This document shows positions 10,734 through 21,500 of a DNA stretch of 64,000 bases, piece by piece. The notes under the pieces are model-generated. The model saw only the letters and a list, made by a program, of their open reading frames with translations, had not been told where the DNA came from and did not search any database. A program made the translations under genes and the position numbers. This stretch comes from Stenocarpella maydis. Lineage: Eukaryota > Ascomycota > Sordariomycetes > Diaporthales > Diaporthaceae. Each line of letters starts with the position of its first letter. Positions within the stretch are counted from its first letter, which is position 1. The stretch covers positions 163,549 through 227,548 of the forward strand of contig NQMI01000063.1 in the NCBI GenBank assembly GCA_002270565.1, read 5' to 3'.

Positions 10734-12573
10734 GGTCACGGATCTGTCTATTTGTGACCTGCGTTGGACGCAAAGCCGGCTCTGACCGGAATGCCGCCCT
10801 CCGGAACTTTGCAACCACGGGCATGGCGCCAGGGGTCTCCACGAATGGTGGCTTCCAGGATTTCAATTCTTGGTTGCCTTGAGCACATCTTCCCTACACA
10901 CTGAATCACTAGGCGGGATTGCTATGGAAGCCGTACACATATGTCTGAACGAATAGCTGTTGGAGATACACGTTCAATCTTTCCAAATACATCATCATTC
11001 GCTAATGCCCGCATTCATAATGTATAGCTGGCATCGCCATCTGTTAGCCTCATCAGCCACCGTATCATATTTGGCCTCTCCCTTCCAGCAAGCCTCCGTC
11101 TTCACATGCGATTGGGCCCTGTGGGGCATCAATGAGGCTGTCGCAAAGATGATATGGACGCCACACAGTCTGCAGACTGCGGCCCGCGGTTGCCCAACCG
11201 TCATGCGTTCTCTGATGATCTTCATGCTGTGTAACTCTCTGACCTCGACCCGTATAAGCCATTGGCCATCAAATGCGCCCCTGACTATGGTTCCCGGCGC
11301 GGCTGCAACATGTCACCAGGTAAGCATGGGCGACCCAACCAATGAAGTACTTAATTTCGGCCTAGGGGTAAGCCCAAAGAGGAAGGTTTTGCGTAAGTAC
11401 CCCCAGCACAGAATATAGCTTGATCGACATCTGGCTGACTGACATCATTGTGTCAGCGCAGATATGATACGGTCCTTCTGCCTAGAGCAGGTATGCCTTA
11501 TAGTCAGCCACACGGACAGGCCGATGTAGCAACTTTACTCCTCCTGTTCTCACCCGCTCGCACCCCATCCATCACCGTCCAATGCATGTTCGAGGTGCCG
11601 TGAGGTGGCCCCATTCGTGGAATATTCTTCTCCAACCAGCAGTCCACTACCTAGCTGGTTCGATCTTAATCCGATCACAATCCCCAACCTCCCGTTTCTT
11701 TAGAAAAAAGAAGAAGAAGAAGAAGAAGAAGAAGAAGAAGAAGAAGAAGAAGAAGAAGAAGAAGAAGAAGAAGAAGAAGAAGAAAGAGCAACGGACGTCC
11801 CTTCACACCATTGTAAATGCCTAAAGACCCAGCTTTAGATAATAAATTCAAAGGTGGCAACAATAGGTTTTAATAGCTACTGAAAAAATACTGATGCCCA
11901 TTATCTAGACCACCCTGTCATACTGCAGCAGTGTCATCAGGCCAACCATTTCTTTTTCAAGGGGTAGGGCGTACACATATACCTAGGTACCCTTCATCAT
12001 CAGGTTACAGTGCCCAGAGAGGCTTTATTTGAAAGGGGTTATGTGTCGTGCATAGTTCAGGAGTATACGCATCGATTATCATGCTGTGTCAGTGCAGTTT
12101 GAAGCAGGCTCCGGCGCACACCTATTAGTTGTAATTTCCCCCAGTTATGACGAATGAGACTGCCCTAAAGCACTCCATAGACATTTTTTCAAATCGTAAA
12201 ACTTGTTCTGTGTCGGAATTGTGTGACGAGCTGGAAGCTGTGAAGCTGAATCGGGGTGAATCACGGCTCAAAACAAACGGTGGAATTCGATCCTTTAAGA
12301 GGACTTTGACAAGACCCGATGACTTCTTCCACCGTTCCCACTTGCATAACTAAATTTAGGCACTCAACTGGTTGCTTGACACCCCGTGTCAATTTTTTTT
12401 CACAGTGACACCCCAGATGGCCTGTCGCTTTGAGAGGTATTAGAAGACGAAAAGTATCTGCACCTTGCTCGAGGTGCTTGCCCGGAGGTATTTGTGGATA
12501 ATTCCTCACTGATTGCATCGACCTCCACACAGCCCCATCTTGCAGTCATATTACATCCCCAAGCACGGCAAAA
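10734..12573. other. Intergenic with a (GAA)n tract
   Basis: No gene is supported. A 152-codon open frame at 10960-11418 lacks any recognisable motif. The trinucleotide tract is listed separately. The part after 12000 is the upstream region of the WSC gene; I looked there for a missing signal-peptide exon and did not find a convincing one. Confidence 0.4.
11703..11785 (+). repeat. (GAA)n microsatellite
   Basis: About 25 consecutive GAA/AAG units, purine-only on the plus strand. It creates lysine-rich and leucine-rich artefact frames. Such tracts can form triplex DNA and vary in length. Confidence 0.95.
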
Positions 12574-13922
12574 ATGGACGTGGATGTCACCATTAAAGTT
12601 TCCCTCCTAGGCTGTTTTACAGATGACCCAGAGAACCGTACCCTCAGCGAACAGATGTGGAGAGAGCAGCCTGACATGAGCGACGAGTGGTGTGCCAATA
12701 ACTGCACGATGCTGCAGTACCCGTATTTCGGAATTGAGTACGGGAATGAATGTAAGAATACCCTTCTAAAGTTTGGTTTTCAGATCTAGGACATTTCCAA
12801 GGCCTTCTCGGCTGGCGCTGATGGGGTTCAGGTTTCTGTGGCCACCAGATCAACCCTTCAGGTGTCCGAACCACATGTTTCCCGTGCATGCCTTGCTCGG
12901 GCGATGCACTGAAATGTTGCGGGGATTCAAACAGAATAGAGGTCTTCACAGTATCGACCATCACAGCCACGAGCACCCCCTCATCTCCATCGTCAACACC
13001 CACCACCAGCCAACCCCCGAGTCAGAGCTCTTCTACCACGCAGGGTTCCTCGTATTCACTATCCAGTACGACCGCCACATCCACCATGACGCCGACGATG
13101 TGGTCATCGCTGACTCTACCAGTTGTGCCAGGCAAGGGTCCGCCCACTCGCTCAACCTCGCCACCGTCGAAGCCGGCATCACAGACTACACCCGGCCACC
13201 CACCTCTTCCGCCGTCCAGCAGCCCCAGCACGAGGACCTCGGCCCATGTCTCGACCACCGAGTCCGGGGGCGACACACCGGGGACATCCCAGACCCCCAC
13301 AACGCTCATCCCTAGCTCCGCCAGCCCGTCAGTTACTGTCATCGTCCCTTCTCTGTCCAAAACATCTACCGATCCACCGTCCTCGGTCCCGTCGAGCCAG
13401 CCCACCTCGGGCACATTGATTGCCACGAGTGAAAACACCCAGACGAGCCCCCCGCCCCCTCCCACAGGGACAAGCAACCCGACTCCGCCAGTGACCACGA
13501 CACCTCCCCCCTCGGCGAGCAGCCTACGGGACGACCCACCCCCTCCGGTCGCAACCGACCCAACAGCGTCCTCACTCACGCCTCCGAAAAGCCCAGCCTC
13601 CTCCCCCCCCACCAGCTCGCCCCCAACCGTGACAGCCTCGCCAGCCACGAGCAGCGGCAGCAGCCACGCCACGAGCCCCGCCCCGGCGGGCCCGACGGAC
13701 ATCACCCAGACCCGCGCGTTTCTCGCCTGTGCCGTGGTGGGAGGCATCGCGGTGCTCGCAGGCGCTGGGGTCGTGATCTGGCTCTGGTGGAGGTGGAAGA
13801 AGGGGAGGGGCCCGGCGGACGACGATGATGACGATGTCTCGATGGTGGGGATCCCGAGGGAGGAGGACATGCCCATGGGGATGCGGGACGGGATCAGGCG
13901 TGTGAGGGGAAATAATGATTAG
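12574..13922 (+). CDS. WSC-domain single-pass membrane protein
   Basis: Exons 12574-12751 and 12832-13922 give 422 aa. Residues 13-97 form a WSC carbohydrate-binding domain: GCFTDD, WCANNC, ECFCG, MPCSGD and KCCG are all in the expected order, and the intron lies inside the ECFC motif. Then comes a long Ser/Thr/Pro-rich stalk (about 100-355) typical of O-mannosylated wall-stress sensors. After it is one transmembrane helix (FLACAVVGGIAVLAGAGVVI) followed by basic stop-transfer residues, and an acidic cytoplasmic tail with a DDDDDD run. Such proteins sense cell-wall stress or bind wall glycans. The start is doubtful: no signal peptide is encoded, so an upstream first exon may be missing. An acceptor-like CTAG lies just before the GCFT codons. 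Confidence 0.82.
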
Positions 13923-14792
13923 GCCGGTGGGGGGGGGGAGTGGGTGATATCTCGTTTATAACGAGAGCGACGCTTTTGAGGGCAGTTCGGAGCAACCACC
14001 ACAGGAGCACCTACCTGGTGATAACCTCTGACCTCTCGACAACACGTTTGGAGGTGGTGGGGTTTTGGGTGTAGGAGGAATGACTACGGCAGATCACACG
14101 GATAGCAAGGTTAGGGTTGCTAGATGGCGGCTCAGAAGCAATCAAGTCTCGAGTGGAAATTTGCCATGGTCTTGGGGGCCAACTTTTTAAGGCTGCCGCA
14201 GACACGCATCTTGGTGTGAAGAAGACCGCTCGAGGCTGGAGGAGCACATGTTGCATAAAGCCCGGGGCGACCCCCTCTCCTCCTCTCCGAGAGGTGAGGG
14301 TCAGGGTTGTCTGCCGTATAACTTGACTGCGCGATGGGGCGGAGCCCAGGAGAGGAGTAGTTCTGCTCACCAGTGACACCGAATCACCGAAACAACTGAC
14401 CCACGACTCTCTTGTGCGTAGGCTTGAACCCCACTACTGGTCAAGAAACATCCTGGCCACTCACTTCCAGACAGTGAGTTGGGCCTCAATATCGGCACTG
14501 TTCAATGTGCAAGCAGTGCGTCCACTGGTCATCCACGCAACGAGTCAAGCCCAGCTGTAGGTCGTGATCGCCTCAACTACGGCCCGCCCAGGTCCCGAGC
14601 ACTCGCCACGGCCCGGCCCGAGAGGGTGCAAACCATAAGTACCAAAAGGTATCCATCCACAGAACCAACCGACCACAGGACTCACAACGAGCCCAGTGCG
14701 CGCCCTTGCCCCCCCCCCCCAATTTTTCCCTCCGCGACATCTATACCAATCCCTCACAGGCGCCGAGGAACAGACCAGACAGAAAGACAGAC
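13923..14792. other. Intergenic, no gene seen
   Basis: Intergenic region holding the 3' end of the WSC gene and the leader of the next gene. A minus-strand segment near 14410-14480 has an A-box-like and a B-box-like sequence (see findings) but does not fold as a complete tRNA. Confidence 0.4.
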
Positions 14793-15229
14793 ATGGCCGC
14801 CGCAGCAGCAGCAGCGACGCGCTACAAGCTCGTCTTCCACGCGCCCGTCGCCGCCGTCGCCGCGTGCAAGCAGGCCGTGTTCGCGGCCGGGGCGGGGCGG
14901 TACCCAGACTACAGCGAGTGCGCCTTCACGGTGGTGGGGACGGGCCAGTTCCGGCCGGGCGGCTCGGCGAGTCCGCACATCGGCACGGCCGGGGGCGCGG
15001 TGGAGGAGGTGCAGGAGGCCAGCGTGGAGACGCTCTGCGTCGGGGAGGAGACGGCGAGGAGGGCTGTTGAGGCCTTGAAGAAGTATGTTTTTTTTTTTTT
15101 TTTTTTGGTTCTCTACTCTCTCTCTGTATGTGTGTGTGTATGCCTGGCGGCCTTGTGACTGATATCCCTGGCAGGGCTCACCCCTACGAGGAGCCGTCGT
15201 ACCACGTCTACAAGCTGGAGGACTTCTGA
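14793..15229 (+). CDS. Nif3/YqfO C-terminal-like (CutA-like fold) small protein
   Basis: Exons 14793-15082 and 15175-15229 give 114 aa. The sequence starts TRYKLVFHAPV after an Ala run, has GRYPDYSECAFTVVGTGQFRP, a central GTAGGAVEEV segment, and ends AHPYEEPSYHVYKLEDF. The GRY.DYS.C.F...G.G.F.P pattern and the HPYEEP motif are hallmarks of the insert/C-terminal domain of NGG1-interacting factor 3 (Nif3/YqfO), found stand-alone in fungi. The domain is related to PII/CutA folds; its function here is unknown and it is likely cytosolic. The final HPYEEP exon is separated by a 92-bp intron with a long poly-T and GT-rich stretch. The start at 14793 is the first Met before the conserved core. Confidence 0.85.
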
Positions 15230-15478
15230 AGGTCATGGGTGGTGGTGGCCGGGGGAGGGGACATGGGCAGCCCGGATGGCGGGTACGCTGGTGGAGGAGC
15301 TGTTGCTTCGAGCAGGGTGAATAGTTTTTACTCGCCCTGGGGTATCAAGTCTAGTTACATCAACCATCACCGCATATCTTGTATGGGCCAAAGCCATGCC
15401 AACGCCACCGCTAAATGATCGAGTAAAGGACGGACCCAGATGCACACCCTCGTCTTCCTGTCCCCGGTCCTTGATCCC

Positions 15479-16531
15479 CTACGGGTTGACAATGGCTATC
15501 GTGGCCGCATCTGCCAGCTTGTCCACAATCCCACCAGAGACAGGCTCCTTGTCGGATGATGGCCTCGGTTTCTTCGTCTTCTTGGGCTGCTTATCACCAC
15601 TGTCGGCCCTGTCTGCCCTCCGGGGCCCCTCCCTCTCAATCCTCCACGCTTCCTCGATCTCCTTGAGCGCAGCCAGGACCCCGAGCCCCGAGTTTCCGTA
15701 GATGACATCCTCCTGGTGCCTGGTCCACGGCCTGAGCACGTAGTCGGAGACGGTGGCCGGGTCCCTTGCCTCGGGCCGCCCGATGCCGACCGAGACGCGG
15801 GCCCACCTCGAGTCCCTGTAGTGGTCGGCATTGACGGCGGCCTTGATGCTCTTGAGGCCGTTGTGGCCGCGGTGGCTCTTGTCCCACCTCTGGACCTTGA
15901 TGGCGCCCAGGTCCTCCTCGAGGTCGTCGTTGACGATGACCAGCCCCAGCGGCCTCGCGGGGTCCTGCTCCTGGTGGGACGCCAGCGTCTCCTTCCATGC
16001 CCTTGCCACCCACGGCCCGGACACGTTCATCAGGGTGGGGCACTGCACGAGGGTGTACTTGTCGCCCGCGGACGCCCTGGTCGACTTCTTGCCTACCCGC
16101 TCGGACGTGAAGGACGGCTGGCCGCGCTCGAGGTGCAGCTGCTGCTGGACGGCCTGCAGGGCGAGGTGGCCTGCGGAGTGGAGGGTTTTTGTGTGGGGTG
16201 CTGGGTTTCCCAGGCTGACGACGAGGAAGCGAGGGTTGAATATTGACGGCGCGTCCTCGTCCGTCGCGGTTGTAGAGTATGTCTGACGAGACATGACTGC
16301 GTTTGATGGTGATGTGTGTGAGGGTGATATTAATGAGAGCAGCAGAGGGCGAGCCGGCACGAGGCCGTAGCAGCTCGAGGCCGGTATTATGTACTTTGAC
16401 AAGGCCATTCTGGTCGAGGCGAATGTGCTTATTGTTGTCGGCCTAGCTCTATTTCTGATGACTCCCTGCCGTGCCCTTTCTTGGGCGCCTTGAAGGAGCA
16501 GACGGCGCGAGGTAACGGACGGGCGGTGCAA
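15479..16531 (-). CDS. PTH1: Peptidyl-tRNA hydrolase (PTH1 type)
   Basis: Uninterrupted minus-strand frame of 350 aa. The core is bacterial-type peptidyl-tRNA hydrolase, which cleaves the ester bond of peptidyl-tRNAs released from stalled ribosomes. Recognisable parts are FLVVSLGNP (about 102-110), a His-containing TLHSAGHLAL replacing the usual TRHN.G, LMNVSG, the DDLEEDLG catalytic-Asp region, GHNGLKSI and RVSVGIGRP. The N-terminal 80 residues are basic and hydroxylated with few acids, so mitochondrial targeting is likely. Starts at Met1, Met42 (16408) or Met80 are possible; Met42 would also leave a plausible presequence. The C-terminus adds a Lys/Pro-rich stretch. Bacterial-like core length plus extensions explains the size. 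Confidence 0.9.
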   Translation of the reverse strand: MHRPSVTSRRLLLQGAQERARQGVIRNRARPTTISTFASTRMALSKYIIPASSCYGLVPARPLLLSLISPSHTSPSNAVMSRQTYSTTATDEDAPSIFNPRFLVVSLGNPAPHTKTLHSAGHLALQAVQQQLHLERGQPSFTSERVGKKSTRASAGDKYTLVQCPTLMNVSGPWVARAWKETLASHQEQDPARPLGLVIVNDDLEEDLGAIKVQRWDKSHRGHNGLKSIKAAVNADHYRDSRWARVSVGIGRPEARDPATVSDYVLRPWTRHQEDVIYGNSGLGVLAALKEIEEAWRIEREGPRRADRADSGDKQPKKTKKPRPSSDKEPVSGGIVDKLADAATIAIVNP

Positions 16532-17339
16532 CGCTAGGGCAGGCCCGTAATATCGGGCGGATGAATGGTCTCGGGAGCGCAGGTGGGTTCGAAATCAGGG
16601 GTGCTGACTGGGCTGCTGAGATAGATTCAGGTCGAGTCACCAGCGAGAGTGGTTGAGGGCTTGCAAGTGGTTGCAGCAGAGGCTGCAGCGAAGCTTGAGT
16701 GAGTGAGTGGCTGACAAATGTGGCTGAGCTTGATCGTTGTGTGGGTTACTACATAGTACGTTTGGTTTTATTATAACTCTGTTTGTTATAAAAAAGGAAG
16801 CTATAATAATACATTTATAAAATGACAAATATCTCAGAACCTAGTAATAAACAAGAGACATAGTATTAATATTAATAAATTCCAAAATATAATATAATGA
16901 TAATAGCCTGTTAATAAATACTTCAGTATAGTATCACGTCGTATTTCCAGGCCTGCCCCGGCCGTGCCGGTGACGTAATCGCGGACCCCACCTTTACCAC
17001 GAGGTACGTACTCCGCACTCCGTACAGTACTAGCTCTACCAATGTGAAAGCACAGCCACAATTTGGGCTGCTTCCAACTCCGCCTGCTTGCCTGCTTCCC
17101 GACGGATCATCATCAACATTCTGGGGCTGCTTCAGCTGCCAACGAAGACATCATCCCCAGAACCCACAGCATACTATTCCTCCCTCGACAGCAACCCCCG
17201 ACACAGCTACATATCGCTATCGCACCTTGCTTTCTCTCCTCGACCCTCAAAACACAAAGCAACCAGACAACCCAGCGGCCTTGCTCGGCCGACCCCCTAT
17301 CCAATCGATCCAAGTGCTCCCTCCACAGAATCGCCCAAG
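16532..17339. other. Divergent intergenic region, AT-rich core
   Basis: Shared upstream region between PTH1 (-) and the RVS161 homologue (+). 16740-16930 is AT-rich (poly-A and TA-rich) and may be a small repeat remnant. No gene is seen. Confidence 0.45.
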
Positions 17340-18527
17340 ATGTCGTGGGCAGGTACGACGCCAGCTCCTTCCATCCCCGAGACGCTTGGGCATGGATGGG
17401 ACCAAAAATCAATACTAATGGGGCCGATATGCAGGTTTCAAGAAGAATGTCAACCGCGCGACGACGCAGGTTATGATGAAGACTGGTCCGTTCACTTCCG
17501 CTTCCCCGGCTCCGCCCATCATGACAAGACATGGGCTGACCCTCGGCGCCGATGTCGAAAACAGGCCATGTCGAAAAGACAAATGACCGCGATTATGAAG
17601 TTGAGGAACGGTACCGACCACCTGCCTACAACCCTCGGATCTTCGGAGTGGCATCTGACAGCATCACACAGCCGGTTCCGCACGATGGAGGCAGCATCAT
17701 TACGCCTACAGAAAGAGGCTAAGGGATACCTCGACTCCCTGCGAGGTTCGCGTGCTTACCCTCCCGCCATCGCCACCCCCACAGTCTGACCGTGGAAACA
17801 GCAATGACGGCGTCACAAATGCGCATCGCCGAGACCATCGATGCCTTCTACGGAGATGCCGGTGCCAAGGACGGTGTCAGCAGGAGCTACAAGCAGGCCG
17901 TGGAAGACCTCGACGCAGAGACGATAAAAGCACTAGACGGCCCATACCGGTATGGCGGCCTAGGATCTGGCGCGGGCGGGAGGGACTATGGCTGACGAGA
18001 CGGCAGGACAACGGTGCTGGAGCCCATCACGAGATTCTGCGCCTACTTCCCCGACGTCAACGAATGTAGGACCACCCCCGCGAGGACGGAAATGACGGTG
18101 GACCGGGGATGGCAGGCTGACGTTGGCAACAGGCATCAAGAAGCGCAGCCACAAGCTGCTCGACTACGACGCCCTCCGCGCAAAGGTCAAGAGGCTCGTC
18201 GACAAGCCCGACAAGGACGTCACCAAGCTGCCCCGCGCCGAGAAGGAGCAGGAGATGGCCCGCGCCGCCTACGAGCAGCTCAACGAGCAGCTGTCCACCG
18301 AGCTGCCCCAGCTCATCGACCTCCGCGTCCCCTACCTCGACCCCTCCTTCGAGGCCCTCGTCAAGATCCAGCTGCGCTTCTGCGCAGAGGCGTACAGCCG
18401 CATGGCCCAGGTCCAGCAGTACCTCGACGCCGAGACCAGAGACCAGTACGCCCAGGGCCAGCTGGACGCCCGCGTCGAGCAGGTGTTACAGGAGATCAGG
18501 GAGTTGAGCATCAGCGGTACCGTCTAG
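17340..18527 (+). CDS. RVS161: Rvs161/Hob3-type BAR-domain protein
   Basis: Seven exons: 17340-17352, 17435-17485, 17565-17610, 17672-17745, 17802-17949, 18007-18065 and 18133-18527. Together they give 261 aa, close to yeast Rvs161 and fission yeast Hob3. The first exon codes only MSWA plus one base. The N-terminus MSWAGFKKNVNRATTQVMMK is the amphipathic helix typical of this family. The BAR core includes EERRFRTMEAASLRLQKEAK, AETIDAFYG, PITRFCAYFPDVNECI and KKRSHKLLDYDALRAKVKR. The protein should form a curved coiled-coil dimer that bends membranes, acting in endocytosis, actin organisation and cell fusion, usually as a heterodimer with Rvs167. No SH3 domain is present, as expected for Rvs161. 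All junctions are GT..AG and in phase. Confidence 0.93.
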
Positions 18528-21500
18528 ACCCGAGGCTTGGTAGAACGCACGTCTTGGGTGCTGTTCACAACGGTTGGCGTACTCGGTTCTTTTTGTGGGG
18601 TTTTCCGGTCAGAGTCACCGTGACTGCAGGGTGATGGCCGTTGATGAAGTGAGCCTTCTACTTTGGTCATGGGAGAGGCCATCGTGCCTGAAATGTCGCC
18701 AGGCTCGTGGGTGTTGGCCGCATCGTCCCCAACCCGTTCGGCTGTCCAAAGAGTGAGACCACTATACAGATGGAATTAGGACCTCCATACCTGACAACTA
18801 ATGTATTCCAAACCATGGGACTCTCCCCCAAGCGTGGTTTCACAGGCTCGACGGTGAGTTATACTTCGCCGCGCCACCAACCGTCACTAGCCACTCATAT
18901 GAGTATACGAGGTATGGGCAGCCAAGACGCGCTTAAACACGAGGCCGAGGTGATCCAATTCTCGCATGTGCAAGTGAAGCAGAGCCGCCTTGTATCGCGA
19001 GCCAGCACCTGGGGCTATCTACGGGTGTTCCTTTCGGCGACGAGGGGTGGCTAGGCTACAGGCGATCCCCAGATCAAGAAGCCTCCAGAGATTGCCCCCC
19101 TGCAGGATCGAGGGCTTTCATGCAGGTTGGGAACCCTATCGCCTATCTCACAAGGCTTCTTTCTATATGGTACACTAGTTACCGTCCTCCCGGCCCCTAG
19201 GGTGGATGGACCACTGCGGCCCCGGAGAAGTTCCTGGCCAAGAGATCTTGTTTTGGTAGATACATAAATACACGTATGGTCTCGACCTTCTCGGGCATGA
19301 TGTCCCCGTAGGGCATAAGCCTTGAGCCGCTTCCCCCCCTCCCCTTCATCAGTGCATTCATGCATATCACTAGTCTATGTACACTACTATGTAGGAGGTT
19401 TACCTACTAACCTACTTGTTCGTAGTCGCGGCTAAACACCGGGTCCGGGTCCGTCCTGTCAGCGTTTTTTTTCATGGCGCTTTGGCTGGCTGGTGCTTGG
19501 TTGCATGATTCTGCTCGAATACTATCTAGTTGTAGCAAGATTTGGTTCGACGTCTAGGGCGCCGCTTGCGGCTTGGCCGACTTGTGCACGGGTTGTGGGG
19601 GTTTGGGTTGCCAGGCAAAGGAAAAGGCGTGTGCGTGTGCGTGACTAGCTACGGGCAATACACACATACCTAACAAGGCAGGTAGTTTATTAGTTGTTGA
19701 AGAGATACGCGTGTGCGTTCGGAAACGCGGCTGGAATTTGCCCAGCGTGACCCGCCCACGTTCACCTCGTTCGCCAAACAGGCTCCACCGTGGAATAGAC
19801 CCCTCTGCTCGGCAATGACCCAGACATTCCATCGTATGATTCTCTACCTCGACCTTATTTACCTTATTTGCATTAGGGATGAAGATCGCAGGTGTGGGTG
19901 CCTCTGTTGAGTTTTGGACAGGGCCCCCTTCCCCCAGATTATGTAGTGTATGTGTGTGTGTATATCATCGCTCTCGACACCCACGCAACCCACTCCCCAG
20001 GGGGCCAAGCTCCATATGTGGACATCAGCGGCCGCCGATCTGTCTTATTTGGGTCGTCTCAAAAAAACTCAAAGTCAGCCGCACAGCCGCAGTGAAGAAC
20101 GGGTTAGCACGCACGTGAGCAACATGATGCTTTGGGAATATCGCTGCAGAGCAATTCCTCTTGCGGCCGATTCCTGGTCGCTCGTGATATTCCAAGACCT
20201 CCGCATCCCGTCGCTCACCCCATGGTTTGGCGTATCGGCGATGCTGTGGGGCCCTCACCCGGGAGGAACCCAGGTGACCCGGGACGGACCCGCTCGCTCT
20301 CGGTCCCGAGTCCTACACTAGCCTACACCAGACACAGGCACCTTTGGTGCGGCCGTCTTACCATCGGATCGGGCCCTTCGTATCATAGGGGTTTAGGGAC
20401 TGCAATGACATGACCAGTGATGCACCCCCAGCCGCGGCCCGGGTCTTGACTTTTGGATGCTGCCGCCAGCCGTCTATCGGAGGCTGTCTGGCGGCTTGAT
20501 ATCAGACCTTGAACTATTTCGTGATGATCCACACACCACTGGGTAAGTCCTGAAACTATAGCGGTGACGTGCCCTGCATAGATAGTCTCTCTCCACAGTG
20601 ACATCTCCAAGACAGCCCCCGGGATTCGAACACGAAAAGAAGGGCCCACGGCGCCACGGGGCCGTTGGGCATCCTTTTCAGCCAGCAGTCTGTGCCCCCC
20701 TCTACCAAGACCAGAGGATATAGCGGTCGACGTCAGCCAGGCTCATTAGGCTTAGGCTGTAGGCTTGCAGCCCTAGGGGTTGCCTGTCGGAGTCGACGGC
20801 CCCTAGCTAGCCCTGGGCCAGAGGGCACAACGACGACTCGCAGAGATATTCCCCCCCCTCCCAGACAATCGATACCGCACGCCAATCTGCGGCGAGGCCT
20901 GCCTGTCAGTGCGGAAGTGGATTACGGCCGCTCGGACGCGTCGCACAAATCGTCTTGGGCGCCCTTCATCGTCGAGGCACTAGCCTCGCCCGCCTTGCCA
21001 CGACGGTCCTAGGCCAGGCGTTCGTGTGCCCTGCTGCGGCTGCTGCGGCTGCGACGCTGGGCCGGTCGACGAGGCGAGCGCAGTACGGATGGGCCAGAGA
21101 AGAAAGAGCAGACGAAGCCGGGGTTGGGGGGAGGGAGCCTTTGCTTCTTCTCTCCCCCCCCCCCACCACCCCATATCGACTGCTGTGGAATCTCCGCCGA
21201 TGCCCGAGAGAAGTTGGGGAGGCCGCCCCTGGCCGTCGCTCGGCGCTCTCCAGATGTCTGTCTGTCTGTCCCCCCTGGCTCCGGCCATCTGGACGTTGTT
21301 TTCACGAAGGAGGGGGGGGGGGGGTTGCCGCTGAGGTTTCCCAGTCCCTCCACCGGAGTCATTCATCAAACATTTGCCAGGGTGCGTCCCGCCCGTTGCC
21401 GACGAGTTGGAACTCTGGCGTGACTCGGCCTCCTCAACCGCCACAGAGAGGAGGCTCCGCAGCCACAGGGCCTGCGGCGCCGACCGGGGGCAGAGGCTCA

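Noticed and set aside
13022..13876. 284-codon minus-strand frame opposite the WSC protein
   Set aside because: It is the complement of the Ser/Thr/Pro-rich stalk, whose composition leaves several frames open; WSC motifs fix the coding strand.
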